From Streptomyces mirabilis (GTDB lineage Bacteria > Actinomycetota > Actinomycetes > Streptomycetales > Streptomycetaceae): a stretch of DNA of 64,000 bases. The stretch is taken from assembly GCF_039503195.1 (NCBI RefSeq), contig NZ_JBCJKP010000001.1, forward strand, positions 7,502,001 through 7,566,000, given 5' to 3'. The position numbers and the translations under genes were made by a program. This document shows, one piece after another, positions 56,947 through 63,831 of the stretch; position 1 is the first letter of the stretch; every line of letters begins with the position of its first letter. The notes under the pieces were generated by a model. It was not told the origin of the DNA. It did no database searches and saw only the letters and a list, made by a program, of their open reading frames with translations.

Positions 56947-57891
56947 TCAGCAGGCTACGGGGATCGTGGCCCGGGGCATCTCCCGTACGGCCACCACGTC
57001 CATCCGGGCCGGGGAACCCAGCGCGGAGCCGCAGCTCTCCGGGCGGGGCGGCAGGGAGGCGCCCTGCGCGACGATGACGCGCCACAGGCGCCCGTCGGTG
57101 TGGGCGACGGTCACCTCCCAGCGCGGCGCCGCACCGTCCGTGCGGACGACGCCGAGGGCTTCCGCGGCGCGCTCTCCGCAGGCCCTGCGCACGGCCAGCT
57201 CCGCCGCCTGCCCGGGCCGCTCCCACGCAGAGTTGCCACGGCAGCCCTCCGTGACGACGCGGCCCTCCCGGACGCCTTGGAGGATCTCCTTGACCGCGTG
57301 GGCCTCGGCCCGCCCATAGGCGTATCCGTACGGCAGGACGAGCAGGGTGGGCGAGAAGCGGTGGCCCCCGAGATGGGTGACCTCCCACGCGCCCGCCACG
57401 CCCGAGGCGGCGAGTTCCGCCGCGAGGGGGCGGCCCAGGAGCGCGCAGCAGCGGTCGCGCTTGCCGTTGGTGCAGACGAGCGCGAGCGGGTCGCCCGTGT
57501 GGCGCCGACCCTGGAGAGTCGCGTCGAAGGTGCGCGGGTTTCCGGTGCCGAGCGCGGTGAAGTCCAGGTCGAGCAGCCGCTCAGGAGCGCAGGTGGTGGC
57601 GCTGTGCAGCCACACGTTGCCCGGGGTGGTGTGCGCCGCGTACACCTGGCGCTCGGCGTGCGCACCGCAGTCGGCGTGCCGTCCGGGGCGGCGGATGAGT
57701 GCGATCCGCACCCCGGTGTCCTGGGCCACGGCTTCGAGCGCGCGGCCGAGCGCCGGGTCCAGGTGGCTCGACGTGAGCGCCTTGGCACCCCAGGGGCCCG
57801 GCTGTTCGAGGAGCAGCCAGGTCCTCGCGGTCGCCGCGGTCCCCGCGAGGGGCTCGTCGAGGTCCCGGGACACGGTCGTGCACGTACTCAC
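56947..57891 (-). CDS. Sucrase/ferredoxin-like [2Fe-2S] protein under iron box control
   Basis: 314 aa. Thioredoxin-like ferredoxin fold with LALVCTNGKRDRCCALLGRPLA (Cys ligand region), WEVTHLGGHRFSPTLLVLPYGYAYGR, a domain shared by the sucrase/ferredoxin-like family, some members of which reduce ferric siderophores. The C-terminal part includes ELAVRRACGERAAEALG and a Cys-containing end. GTG 57889-57891 adjoins a DmdR/IdeR-type iron box, so expression should rise on iron starvation. It is likely an iron-release or redox protein; the exact substrate is unknown. Confidence 0.85.
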   Translation of the reverse strand: MSTCTTVSRDLDEPLAGTAATARTWLLLEQPGPWGAKALTSSHLDPALGRALEAVAQDTGVRIALIRRPGRHADCGAHAERQVYAAHTTPGNVWLHSATTCAPERLLDLDFTALGTGNPRTFDATLQGRRHTGDPLALVCTNGKRDRCCALLGRPLAAELAASGVAGAWEVTHLGGHRFSPTLLVLPYGYAYGRAEAHAVKEILQGVREGRVVTEGCRGNSAWERPGQAAELAVRRACGERAAEALGVVRTDGAAPRWEVTVAHTDGRLWRVIVAQGASLPPRPESCGSALGSPARMDVVAVREMPRATIPVAC

Positions 57892-57910
57892 AGAGGTGAG
57901 CCTAACCTGA
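57892..57910 (-). promoter_or_regulatory. Iron box (DmdR1/IdeR-type operator)
   Basis: On the minus strand TCAGGTTAGGCTCACCTCT matches TTAGGTTAGGCTCACCTAA at 16 of 19 positions. It directly abuts the GTG of the sucrase/ferredoxin-like gene, so bound repressor would block transcription initiation. Confidence 0.8.
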
Positions 57911-57991
57911 CTTCACTCAGGGCGACTTCCGACCGCGAGTATGGGGGCGCACTTTGGGTGCATTCGGAGCGTTGTGGGGGCGCGCCGGGGC

Positions 57992-59296
57992 TCACTCGGG
58001 GAATGGCTGCGGCGGCCGAGCTCCTACGTAGTGACCGCTCGGGCGCATGCGCAGCGGGCGTTCCTCGTACTCCTCCAGGGTGTGGGCGATCCACCCCGCT
58101 GTTCGGGCGACGGCGAAAACCGTCTCCCCGGCGGAGGCGGACATGCCGGAGGAGACCGTGAGGACGGCCAGCGCCAGGTCGACATTGGCGTGCAGGGGAG
58201 TGTGCCGGGCGGTGGTGGTCACGATGTCCTGGGCCGCCGCCAGGGCGGGCGCTGCGCCCGGGACCTCCTCCAGGAGGGCGAACAGGGCACGCGCGCGGGG
58301 GTCCTCGCCGGGGTAGAGCCGGTGGCCGAGCCCGGGGACACGGCGTCCGGCGCGCAGCTCGTCGGCGACCACGGGGGCCGCGGTGCCCTGGTCGAGGACG
58401 TCGAGGAGCAGCCGGTGGGCGAGGCCGCTGGCCGCGCCGTGCAGGGGGCCTTCGAGCACGCCGAGGCCCGCCGAGACGGCGGCGTACGGGTGCGCCCGTG
58501 CCGAGGCGGCGACCCGCACCGCGAGCGTCGAGGCGGCCAGATCGTGGTCGACGAGCAGGCCGAGTGCCGTGTCCAGCACTCGCAGTGACGCTCCGTCGGG
58601 TGTCCGGCCGGTGAGGCGTCCCCACAGCCGGTGGGCCAGCGGGCCTTCGTCGCGATGGTCGTGACGCAGGGACGGGAGGGCGGCGACGAGAGTGGGGATG
58701 AGGGTGCGCGCGGTGCCGAGGACGGCGCTCTCCGAGAGGTCGAAGCGCAGTGGATCGGCGGCCGAGGCGGCGATCGCGGCGACTCGGAGCCGATCCGTGG
58801 GGCCGCTGTGCTCGGGCAGCGCGTCCACGGCGCGGCGGGCGGCGGTGACGGACGCCTCCGGGGCGGTGAACGTGACGCCGGGGCGCAGCTGTCCCGTCCA
58901 CAGCCATTCGGCGATCTCTTCGTAGGAGTGACGCGCGGCCAGTTCGGTCGCGTCGACGCCTCGGTAGTAGTACCGGTCCTTGTCGATGAGAGTGACGCGG
59001 GTACGGACGGACAGCTCGCCGCCGGTGCTCGAACTCCCGCTGGAGTCGCGCCTGTTGCGCCGGGCGAGTGCCTCCACCTCCTTGGCGTCGAAGGTGCTGC
59101 CCCGGCCTCCGGGGTCGCGTCGGCTACCGAGCTGACCGCGGCTCACATACGCGTACACGGTCTCGGGCTTCACACCGAGCAACTCGGCGGTCTCCCTGGT
59201 GCTGAGCCGCCGGCCTTCGTGGCCTCCGTGTCCTCCAGGTCCTTCGTGTCCCTCGCGTCCTTCGTGCGTCGACCCTGCCGCTTCGTGATCCCTCAT
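57992..59296 (-). CDS. Citrate synthase-like protein with N-terminal helix-turn-helix
   Basis: 434 aa. A His/Gly/Glu-rich leader (GHEGPGGHGGHEG) is followed at about residues 30-75 by LSTRETAELLGVKPETVYAYVSRGQLGSRRDPGGRGSTFDAKEVEALARR, a MerR/excisionase-type HTH. The rest is a citrate synthase domain with catalytic residues at the expected motifs: VLEGPLHGAASG, GLGHRLYPGEDPRA and ANVDLALAVL. ATG 59294-59296 is preferred; a TTG at 59359 would start inside the operator-like palindrome. Divergent from a second citrate synthase, 98 bases apart. It may be both enzyme and regulator; that is inference. Confidence 0.88.
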   Translation of the reverse strand: MRDHEAAGSTHEGREGHEGPGGHGGHEGRRLSTRETAELLGVKPETVYAYVSRGQLGSRRDPGGRGSTFDAKEVEALARRNRRDSSGSSSTGGELSVRTRVTLIDKDRYYYRGVDATELAARHSYEEIAEWLWTGQLRPGVTFTAPEASVTAARRAVDALPEHSGPTDRLRVAAIAASAADPLRFDLSESAVLGTARTLIPTLVAALPSLRHDHRDEGPLAHRLWGRLTGRTPDGASLRVLDTALGLLVDHDLAASTLAVRVAASARAHPYAAVSAGLGVLEGPLHGAASGLAHRLLLDVLDQGTAAPVVADELRAGRRVPGLGHRLYPGEDPRARALFALLEEVPGAAPALAAAQDIVTTTARHTPLHANVDLALAVLTVSSGMSASAGETVFAVARTAGWIAHTLEEYEERPLRMRPSGHYVGARPPQPFPE

Positions 59297-59322
59297 GGAC
59301 GCCACCGTATCCGTGTATCGGT

Positions 59323-59341
59323 ATATTGATTCAATCAATAT
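59323..59341. promoter_or_regulatory. AT-rich palindrome between the citrate synthase genes
   Basis: ATATTGATTCAATCAATAT: perfect 9-bp arms around one central base, in a region of far lower G+C than its surroundings. A second element, TTGACACGGATTGAGTCAA (59341-59359), follows directly. Probably an operator or overlapping promoters of both genes. Confidence 0.75.
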
Positions 59342-59394
59342 TGACACGGATTGAGTCAAGCATGGACAGTCGAATCAAGTTCAGGGAGGAATGC

Positions 59395-60591
59395 ATGCCG
59401 AACAACCCGGCCGTGGCCGCACCGTCCATGACCCCTGTCGACGTACCGAGAGGACTCTCGGGCGTCGTCGTCACCGATACCGCACTGGGTGACGTCAGGG
59501 GGCGGGAGGGCTTCTACCACTACCGCCAGTATTCGGCGGTCGAACTCGCGCAGACCCGCGGGTTCGAGGACGTCTGGCATCTACTGGTCCACGGTGAACT
59601 GCCGGACGTGGCGCGCGGTGCCGCCTTCGCCGCGCGGACCGCGGCACTGCGTGGGCTGCCGGAGGAGGTGCGCGTGGCGCTGCCGGCGATCGCCGCGGCG
59701 ACCGGACCGTCCGGACCGCTCGCGGGGCTGCGGACCGCGTTGTCGCTGCTCGGGGCGTCGTTGGGGTTCCGGCCTGTGTACGACATCGACGTCGACCGGC
59801 GTCGCGCGGACACGCTCGCGGCGTGCGCGGCCGTGCCGACGCTGCTCACCGCGCTGTATCGGCTCGGGCGGGGGCTGGAGCCGGTGGAACCGCGTGACGA
59901 CCTGCCGTATGCAGCGAACTACCTTTACATGCTGACGGGCTCGGAGCCGGATCCGGCGCGGGCCCGGGCGGTCGAGCAGTACTTGATATCAACCATTGAT
60001 CACGGATTCAATGCGTCAACCTTCACCGCGCGGGTGATCGCGTCGACAGGGGCGGACGTGACGGCGTGCCTGGTGGGCGCGGTCGGGGCGCTGTCGGGCC
60101 CGCTGCACGGTGGTGCGCCGAGCCGAGCCCTGGACACCCTCGACGCGATCGGTACATCCGACCGCATCGACTCCTGGATCCGTGAACGAGTCCTCGCGGG
60201 CGATCGCATCATGGGCTTCGGGCACGCGGTGTACCGCACCGAGGACCCCCGCTCCCGCATGCTCCGCGGTATCGCCCAGCAGTTCGGCGGTTCTCTGGTC
60301 GATTTCGCCGTCGAGGTCGAACATCGGGTGGAGGCGATCCTGGCCGAGCTGAAGCCCGGCCGAGAACTCCACACCAACGTGGAGTTCTACGCGGGCGTGG
60401 TCATGGAACTCTGCGGCCTCCCCCGGGAGATGTTCACCCCCACCTTCGCCGCGGCCCGCGTCGTCGGTTGGAGCGCCAACATCCTGGAACAGGCCGAGGA
60501 CCCGAAGATCATCCGTCCGGCGGCACGGTATGTGGGGCCGGTTCCACCGGTGGCGGTGCCGGTGGCCGGCCGGCGCGATCCAGTGTCGTGA
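59395..60591 (+). CDS. Citrate synthase (second, CitA-like)
   Basis: 398 aa. Condenses acetyl-CoA (or propionyl-CoA) with oxaloacetate. Motifs: GREGFYHYRQYSAVELAQ, STIDHGFNASTFTARVIASTGAD, LSGPLHGGAPSRAL (His), MGFGHAVYRTEDPRS (His), HTNVEFYAGVVMEL, where Glu stands in place of the usual catalytic Asp. ATG 59395 follows AGGGAGGA. A short AT-rich codon block (59983-60020) breaks its codon bias. Divergent from the HTH-citrate synthase. Either citrate or methylcitrate synthase activity is possible. Confidence 0.88.
   Translation: MPNNPAVAAPSMTPVDVPRGLSGVVVTDTALGDVRGREGFYHYRQYSAVELAQTRGFEDVWHLLVHGELPDVARGAAFAARTAALRGLPEEVRVALPAIAAATGPSGPLAGLRTALSLLGASLGFRPVYDIDVDRRRADTLAACAAVPTLLTALYRLGRGLEPVEPRDDLPYAANYLYMLTGSEPDPARARAVEQYLISTIDHGFNASTFTARVIASTGADVTACLVGAVGALSGPLHGGAPSRALDTLDAIGTSDRIDSWIRERVLAGDRIMGFGHAVYRTEDPRSRMLRGIAQQFGGSLVDFAVEVEHRVEAILAELKPGRELHTNVEFYAGVVMELCGLPREMFTPTFAAARVVGWSANILEQAEDPKIIRPAARYVGPVPPVAVPVAGRRDPVS
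59983..60020 (+). promoter_or_regulatory. Intragenic AT-rich operator-like block in citrate synthase
   Basis: TTGATATCAA (59983-59992), then TTGAT-CACGGATT and GTCAA (59996-60019), resemble the upstream elements TTGATTCAATCAA and TTGA-CACGGATT-GAGTCAA in order, spacing and the CACGGATT core. The codons used (ATA, TCA, GGA, AAT, GAT) are rare in this genome. Confidence 0.5.
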
Positions 60592-60599
60592 CATGTGAA

Positions 60600-60628
60600 G
60601 GGCCCGGCATCACGTCGATGCCGGGCCT
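60600..60628 (+). terminator. Hairpin terminator after citrate synthase
   Basis: GGCCCGGCATC (60601-60611) and GATGCCGGGCC (60617-60627), perfect 11-bp stem, 5-nt loop, 9 bases after the stop. Confidence 0.9.
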
Positions 60629-60741
60629 GGACGTCATGGCCCGAGGGGTACCGGGCGGAACTCCGACCTTCAGTTGCCCGTGATCGGTTCCTGGGGCCGT
60701 GCCTGGATCAATTCCTGGAAGAGTTCCCGGCGGCGGTGACG

Positions 60742-60978
60742 TCATGCATCAGGGATGTCCTTCTTCGCGCGGAGCAGGGTCTCGCGCGTGATGATGACGA
60801 TCCGCTCGTAGTCGGCTCGTGCGGCGTCGGGCGGAAGCTCGGGGTCGAGTTCCTTGGTGGCCTCGCGCCCAATGACAGCGAAGCTGCCGTCACTGAGTTC
60901 GAAGATGTCGGGGCACGACTGGCCAGTGGCGCTGCCGCGCTCGCGTGGTGTAGCCCCGACACGTCGCACGATTTTCAC
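60742..60978 (-). CDS. Small hypothetical protein (conserved in Streptomyces)
   Basis: 78 aa from GTG 60976-60978: ATPRERGSATGQSCPDIFELSDGSFAVIGREATKELDPELPPDAARADYERIVIITRETLLRAKKDI. Looks like a compact beta-rich domain; similar small proteins are common beside HTH/DUF397 gene sets, but none is seen here. The ribosome binding site is weak. Its upstream region is duplicated ~400 bases further on. Confidence 0.7.
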   Translation of the reverse strand: MKIVRRVGATPRERGSATGQSCPDIFELSDGSFAVIGREATKELDPELPPDAARADYERIVIITRETLLRAKKDIPDA

Positions 60979-61180
60979 GGAGTGGTACCAACCTTATGGC
61001 TCGGACTGATGGGTGCCTCCGAGCCGTGGGTCCTCGGAGCGTGACTGACTCCGAGCGGAGGTGTTCGTCGGAGGCAAGGGATCTGTCTCCGAGCGCAGGG
61101 TGTTCGTCGGAGTGCCCGTAGACCGGGCAGGCGACAATTTAGCGCTTCTTGTTGCCCATGGTGCGCAAAGCAACCAAGCA
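60975..61180. repeat. Direct duplication copy 1 (upstream region of the small gene)
   Basis: About 200 bases starting at the small gene's start codon are repeated ~404 bases downstream at 61379-61580 with obvious similarity by eye (GGCTCGGA, TGATGGGTG and GACTCCGAG blocks in the same order). Inside, TCCGAGCG.AG..GTGTTCGTCGGAG occurs twice per copy and has TCCGA/TCGGA ends that could pair. No gene is certain within either copy. Confidence 0.65.
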
Positions 61181-61378
61181 GTCGAGTGAACTTCGGCATC
61201 TCCCCTTGACGAAAAGTAGCATTGGGGTGATGCGTACGCATCGAGATCACTGGCGGCACACACCCCGCGCGTGCGGCGTGTCTGGCTCACGTCGCCCATC
61301 GATGCGTGGTGACCTGCGGCGTCATGCCCGACGCCGGAACACCTTTTCCCCGACCGGCACGGCGTATGTCGTGATCTC

Positions 61379-61580
61379 CACGGAGTGGCACCGACCTCAT
61401 GGCTCGGAGTGATGGGTGGCTCCGAGTTGTGGGGTCCTGGGAGCGTGGCTGACTCCGAGCCGAGATGTTCGTCGGAGGCAAGGTGTCTCCGAGCGCAGGG
61501 GTGTTCGTCGGAGTGCCCGGAGGTCCGGACGGGCGACAACTCATCGGCTCTTTGTTGCCCCCGGTGCGCCAGGTGACCAT
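61379..61580. repeat. Direct duplication copy 2
   Basis: Second copy of the 60975-61180 sequence, ahead of the DUF6082 gene's 3' end. The matching region where a second small gene would start (about 61320-61379 on the minus strand) holds only a truncated open frame of ~19 codons, so it may be a decayed copy. The stretch 61181-61378 between the copies has no clear gene. Confidence 0.6.
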
Positions 61581-61650
61581 GGGCAGCGGAGTGTACGTCG
61601 GCATCTTCCGTTGGCGGCACGCGATGGCCGTGTGCAGGGCGCGCCAGGGG

Positions 61651-62157
61651 TCACGGCGTCTCTTCGTCGGGCTCGCCCACGACCCACCATTCGTCGGTGT
61701 CGGAATCCGTCTGATCCTGGATCAGGCTGTCCATCATCCGGCCCAGTTCGGCCTCCTTGGAGGAGTCGGGCAGGCTCTTGCGGTGGTGCTCCGTGGCCAC
61801 CCAGTACGCCCGGAAGATCTGGTTCTGGCACATGATGCGGAAGTGGCCGTGCAGCTCCGCACGCGTGAGGGCCCCGATCCGGTGGAAATACAGGGCGTTG
61901 ATGTAGAGCGCGTTGGCGAAGAGGTATTGCCGCTGCTCTTCGGAGCTGATCTCCGTCTCGTACGTGTTCAGGACCGCGGCGAGGGCGGGATCGTCCATGG
62001 CCTTGCACAACAGATCGAAATGGAGCCGGTGCTGCTCGGTGAGCACGGCGCGCCTGGGCTGCCGTGAGCTGCGTTCCGCGACGGCGTTGGCCGCGAGGGT
62101 GAGCTTGGCCCAGGCACCTGAGCCAAGCCTCCGTATCGCGGAATTCTGTGTGGCCAT
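61651..62157 (-). CDS. DUF6082 family protein
   Basis: 168 aa, mostly helical: RRAVLTEQHRLHFDLLCKAMDDPALAAVLNTYETEISSEEQRQYLFANALYINALYFHRIGALTRAELHGHFRIMCQNQIFRAYWVATEHHRKSL, then an acidic tail DEWWVVGEPDEETP. The conserved N..Y.N..Y..R.G and F.AYW elements mark the family, which is restricted to Streptomyces and relatives and has no known function. ATG 62155-62157 follows GGGGG. The longer frame reading through the CobW repeats is not credible. Confidence 0.82.
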   Translation of the reverse strand: MATQNSAIRRLGSGAWAKLTLAANAVAERSSRQPRRAVLTEQHRLHFDLLCKAMDDPALAAVLNTYETEISSEEQRQYLFANALYINALYFHRIGALTRAELHGHFRIMCQNQIFRAYWVATEHHRKSLPDSSKEAELGRMMDSLIQDQTDSDTDEWWVVGEPDEETP

Positions 62158-62510
62158 GTCAACCCCCGAATCAGGCGACCGTTCCGCCGGTCGTCGGTTG
62201 TGGGGCGACAGGGAGCGGACCGGCGAGCGGTGGGCGGCGCGCTTGCCGTCTCCCAGTTTTGCCGAGCGGCTCTGATCGGCGGGGAGGCGGAGAGGAGGCG
62301 CACGGAGGGAAGTGCGGGTCGCGTTTCCCGGCGCCATGCCCAACGTGTGCCCCGTGAGCGCCGCTAACAATCGTTCACTTCGCGGGGATTCCTCCCACTC
62401 GTATCCTTGGTCGGCAGCCAGTCCCCGTACGAGCGCCGGTTTACGAGCCGTCCTCGTCCAGGAGCCGGTTCGTGAGCCGGAGCACGCGTCGGTGTGAAAG
62501 AGGTCGCCCG
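62158..62510. other. Divergent intergenic region
   Basis: About 350 bases between DUF6082 and CobW genes. The middle part (around 62365-62400, AACAATCGTTCACTT) is less G+C rich and may carry the promoters; no gene or clear operator is seen. Confidence 0.4.
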
Positions 62511-63830
62511 TTGAGCCAGCCCAGCCCTCAGCAGGTCCCGATCGATCAGACCTCAGGTCGGGTCCCGATCGATCAGACCTCAGGTCGGGTCCCGATCGAT
62601 CAGACCTCAGGTCGGGTCCCGATCGATCAGACCTCAGGTCGGGTCCTGATCGATCGGACATCAGGTCAGGTCCCCATCGACCGGACCGCCGGTGACCAGG
62701 TCCACCTCGACGGAACTTCCGCCCGGCAGATCCCGGTCGTCGTCCTCGCCGGCTTTCTCGGCTCAGGCAAGACCACCCTGCTCAACCACCTCCTGCACCG
62801 CAGCGGAGGCAGCCGCATCGGCGCCGTCGTCAACGACTTCGGGGCGATCGAGATCGATGCGATGGCCGTGGCCGGGGCGCTGGGGGACTCCACCGTCTCG
62901 CTGGGGAACGGATGCCTGTGCTGCGCCGTCGACGCCAGTGAGCTCGACGAGTATCTCGGGCGGCTGACCCGGCCCTCGGCCCGTATCGACGTCATCGTCA
63001 TCGAGGCGAGCGGCCTCGCCGAGCCGCAGGAGCTCGTGCGGATGGTGCTGGCCAGTGAGCATCCGCGGATCGTCTACGGTGGGCTCGTCGAGGTGGTCGA
63101 CGCGGCCGAGTTCGACGGTACGCGCGAGAAGCATCCCGAGATCGACCGGCATCTCGCGCTCGCCGACCTCGTCGTCGTCAACAAGACCGACCGAGCCGAG
63201 GACGGCGAGCGCGTGCTGCGCACCGTACGCGGGCTTGTCGACCGGGCCGCCGTCGTGCCCGCCACCTACGGCCGCGTCGATCCCGAGTTCCTCTTCGACT
63301 GCAGGCCGAGTGAGGAGCGCATCGGGCAGCTGTCCTTCGACGACCTCCACCGGCACGACGAGAGCGGTCTCCAGGGGCACCACGACCACCTGCACTCCGC
63401 CTACGAAACCCTCTCCTTCAGCTCCGAAGTGCCGCTCGGTCCTCGGGAATTGATGGACTTCCTCGACAGCAGACCCGAGGGGCTCTACCGCATCAAGGGC
63501 TACGTCGATTTCGGCGTCGAGGACAGGGACAACCGGTACGCCGTGCATGCCGTCGGGCGGTTTCTGCGCTTCTACCCGGAGCCCTGGGCTTCTGCCGAGC
63601 CGCGCCTCACCCAGCTCGTGCTGATCGGCTCCGGCATCGACACCTCGGCTCTGGCCAAGGAGTTGGAGGCGTGCGAAAAGGACGCCCCACACGCCGACGA
63701 ACACAGCATGTGGGGCGTCCTTCGCTACGTACAGGACAGCCACGTACAGGACAGCCACGTACAGGACAGCTACCCGGAGGACAGCCACGTTCAGGACGAG
63801 GAGCCCGACGGTCTCGAAGAGACCGGTTGA
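62511..63830 (+). CDS. CobW/G3E-family zinc metallochaperone GTPase with N-terminal peptide repeats
   Basis: 439 aa. TTG 62511 is chosen behind GAAAGAGG; a GTG at 62472 in frame lacks one. Residues ~9-70 are 9-aa repeats (VPIDQTSGR type). The GTPase domain follows: Walker A LAGFLGSGKTTLLNHLL, the metal site NGCLCCAVD (CxCC), VIEASGLAEP and VVVNKTDRAED. A His/Asp-rich loop RHDESGLQGHHDHLH and a CobW C-terminal domain with EHSMWGVLRY end in VQDSH repeats. Likely delivers zinc or another metal under scarcity. No Zur box was recognised upstream. Confidence 0.9.
   Translation: MSQPSPQQVPIDQTSGRVPIDQTSGRVPIDQTSGRVPIDQTSGRVLIDRTSGQVPIDRTAGDQVHLDGTSARQIPVVVLAGFLGSGKTTLLNHLLHRSGGSRIGAVVNDFGAIEIDAMAVAGALGDSTVSLGNGCLCCAVDASELDEYLGRLTRPSARIDVIVIEASGLAEPQELVRMVLASEHPRIVYGGLVEVVDAAEFDGTREKHPEIDRHLALADLVVVNKTDRAEDGERVLRTVRGLVDRAAVVPATYGRVDPEFLFDCRPSEERIGQLSFDDLHRHDESGLQGHHDHLHSAYETLSFSSEVPLGPRELMDFLDSRPEGLYRIKGYVDFGVEDRDNRYAVHAVGRFLRFYPEPWASAEPRLTQLVLIGSGIDTSALAKELEACEKDAPHADEHSMWGVLRYVQDSHVQDSHVQDSYPEDSHVQDEEPDGLEETG
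62535..62723 (+). repeat. 27-bp in-frame minisatellite in the CobW gene
   Basis: Seven consecutive 27-bp units (62535, 62562, 62589, 62616, 62643, 62670, 62697); the first four are nearly identical, the last two degenerate. Each intact unit contains the palindromes GATCGATC and ACCTCAGGT and encodes VPIDQTSGR. A second, 15-bp repeat (CACGTACAGGACAGC) lies at 63726-63770 near the gene end. Confidence 0.9.
63678..63722 (+). other. Perfect 14-bp inverted repeat inside the CobW gene
   Basis: AAGGACGCCCCACA (63678-63691) and TGTGGGGCGTCCTT (63709-63722) with a 17-nt loop, about 110 bases before the stop. It encodes the conserved KDAPH..EHSMWGVL segment, so it may be incidental or an RNA hairpin. 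Confidence 0.6.
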
Positions 63831-63831
63831 T

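Noticed and set aside
60994..61620. 208-residue minus-strand open frame across both duplicated copies
   Set aside because: Composition is Ser/Thr/His/Arg-rich without a domain, the start has no ribosome binding site, and it is open mainly because the DNA is repeated.
62158..62661. N-terminal extension of the DUF6082 frame through SDRSGPDLR repeats
   Set aside because: This is the complement of the CobW minisatellite; ATG 62155-62157 has a GGGGG ribosome binding site and starts the conserved domain.
62535..62723. CRISPR array
   Set aside because: The units are contiguous with no unique spacers and are part of a coding frame; no cas gene is present.
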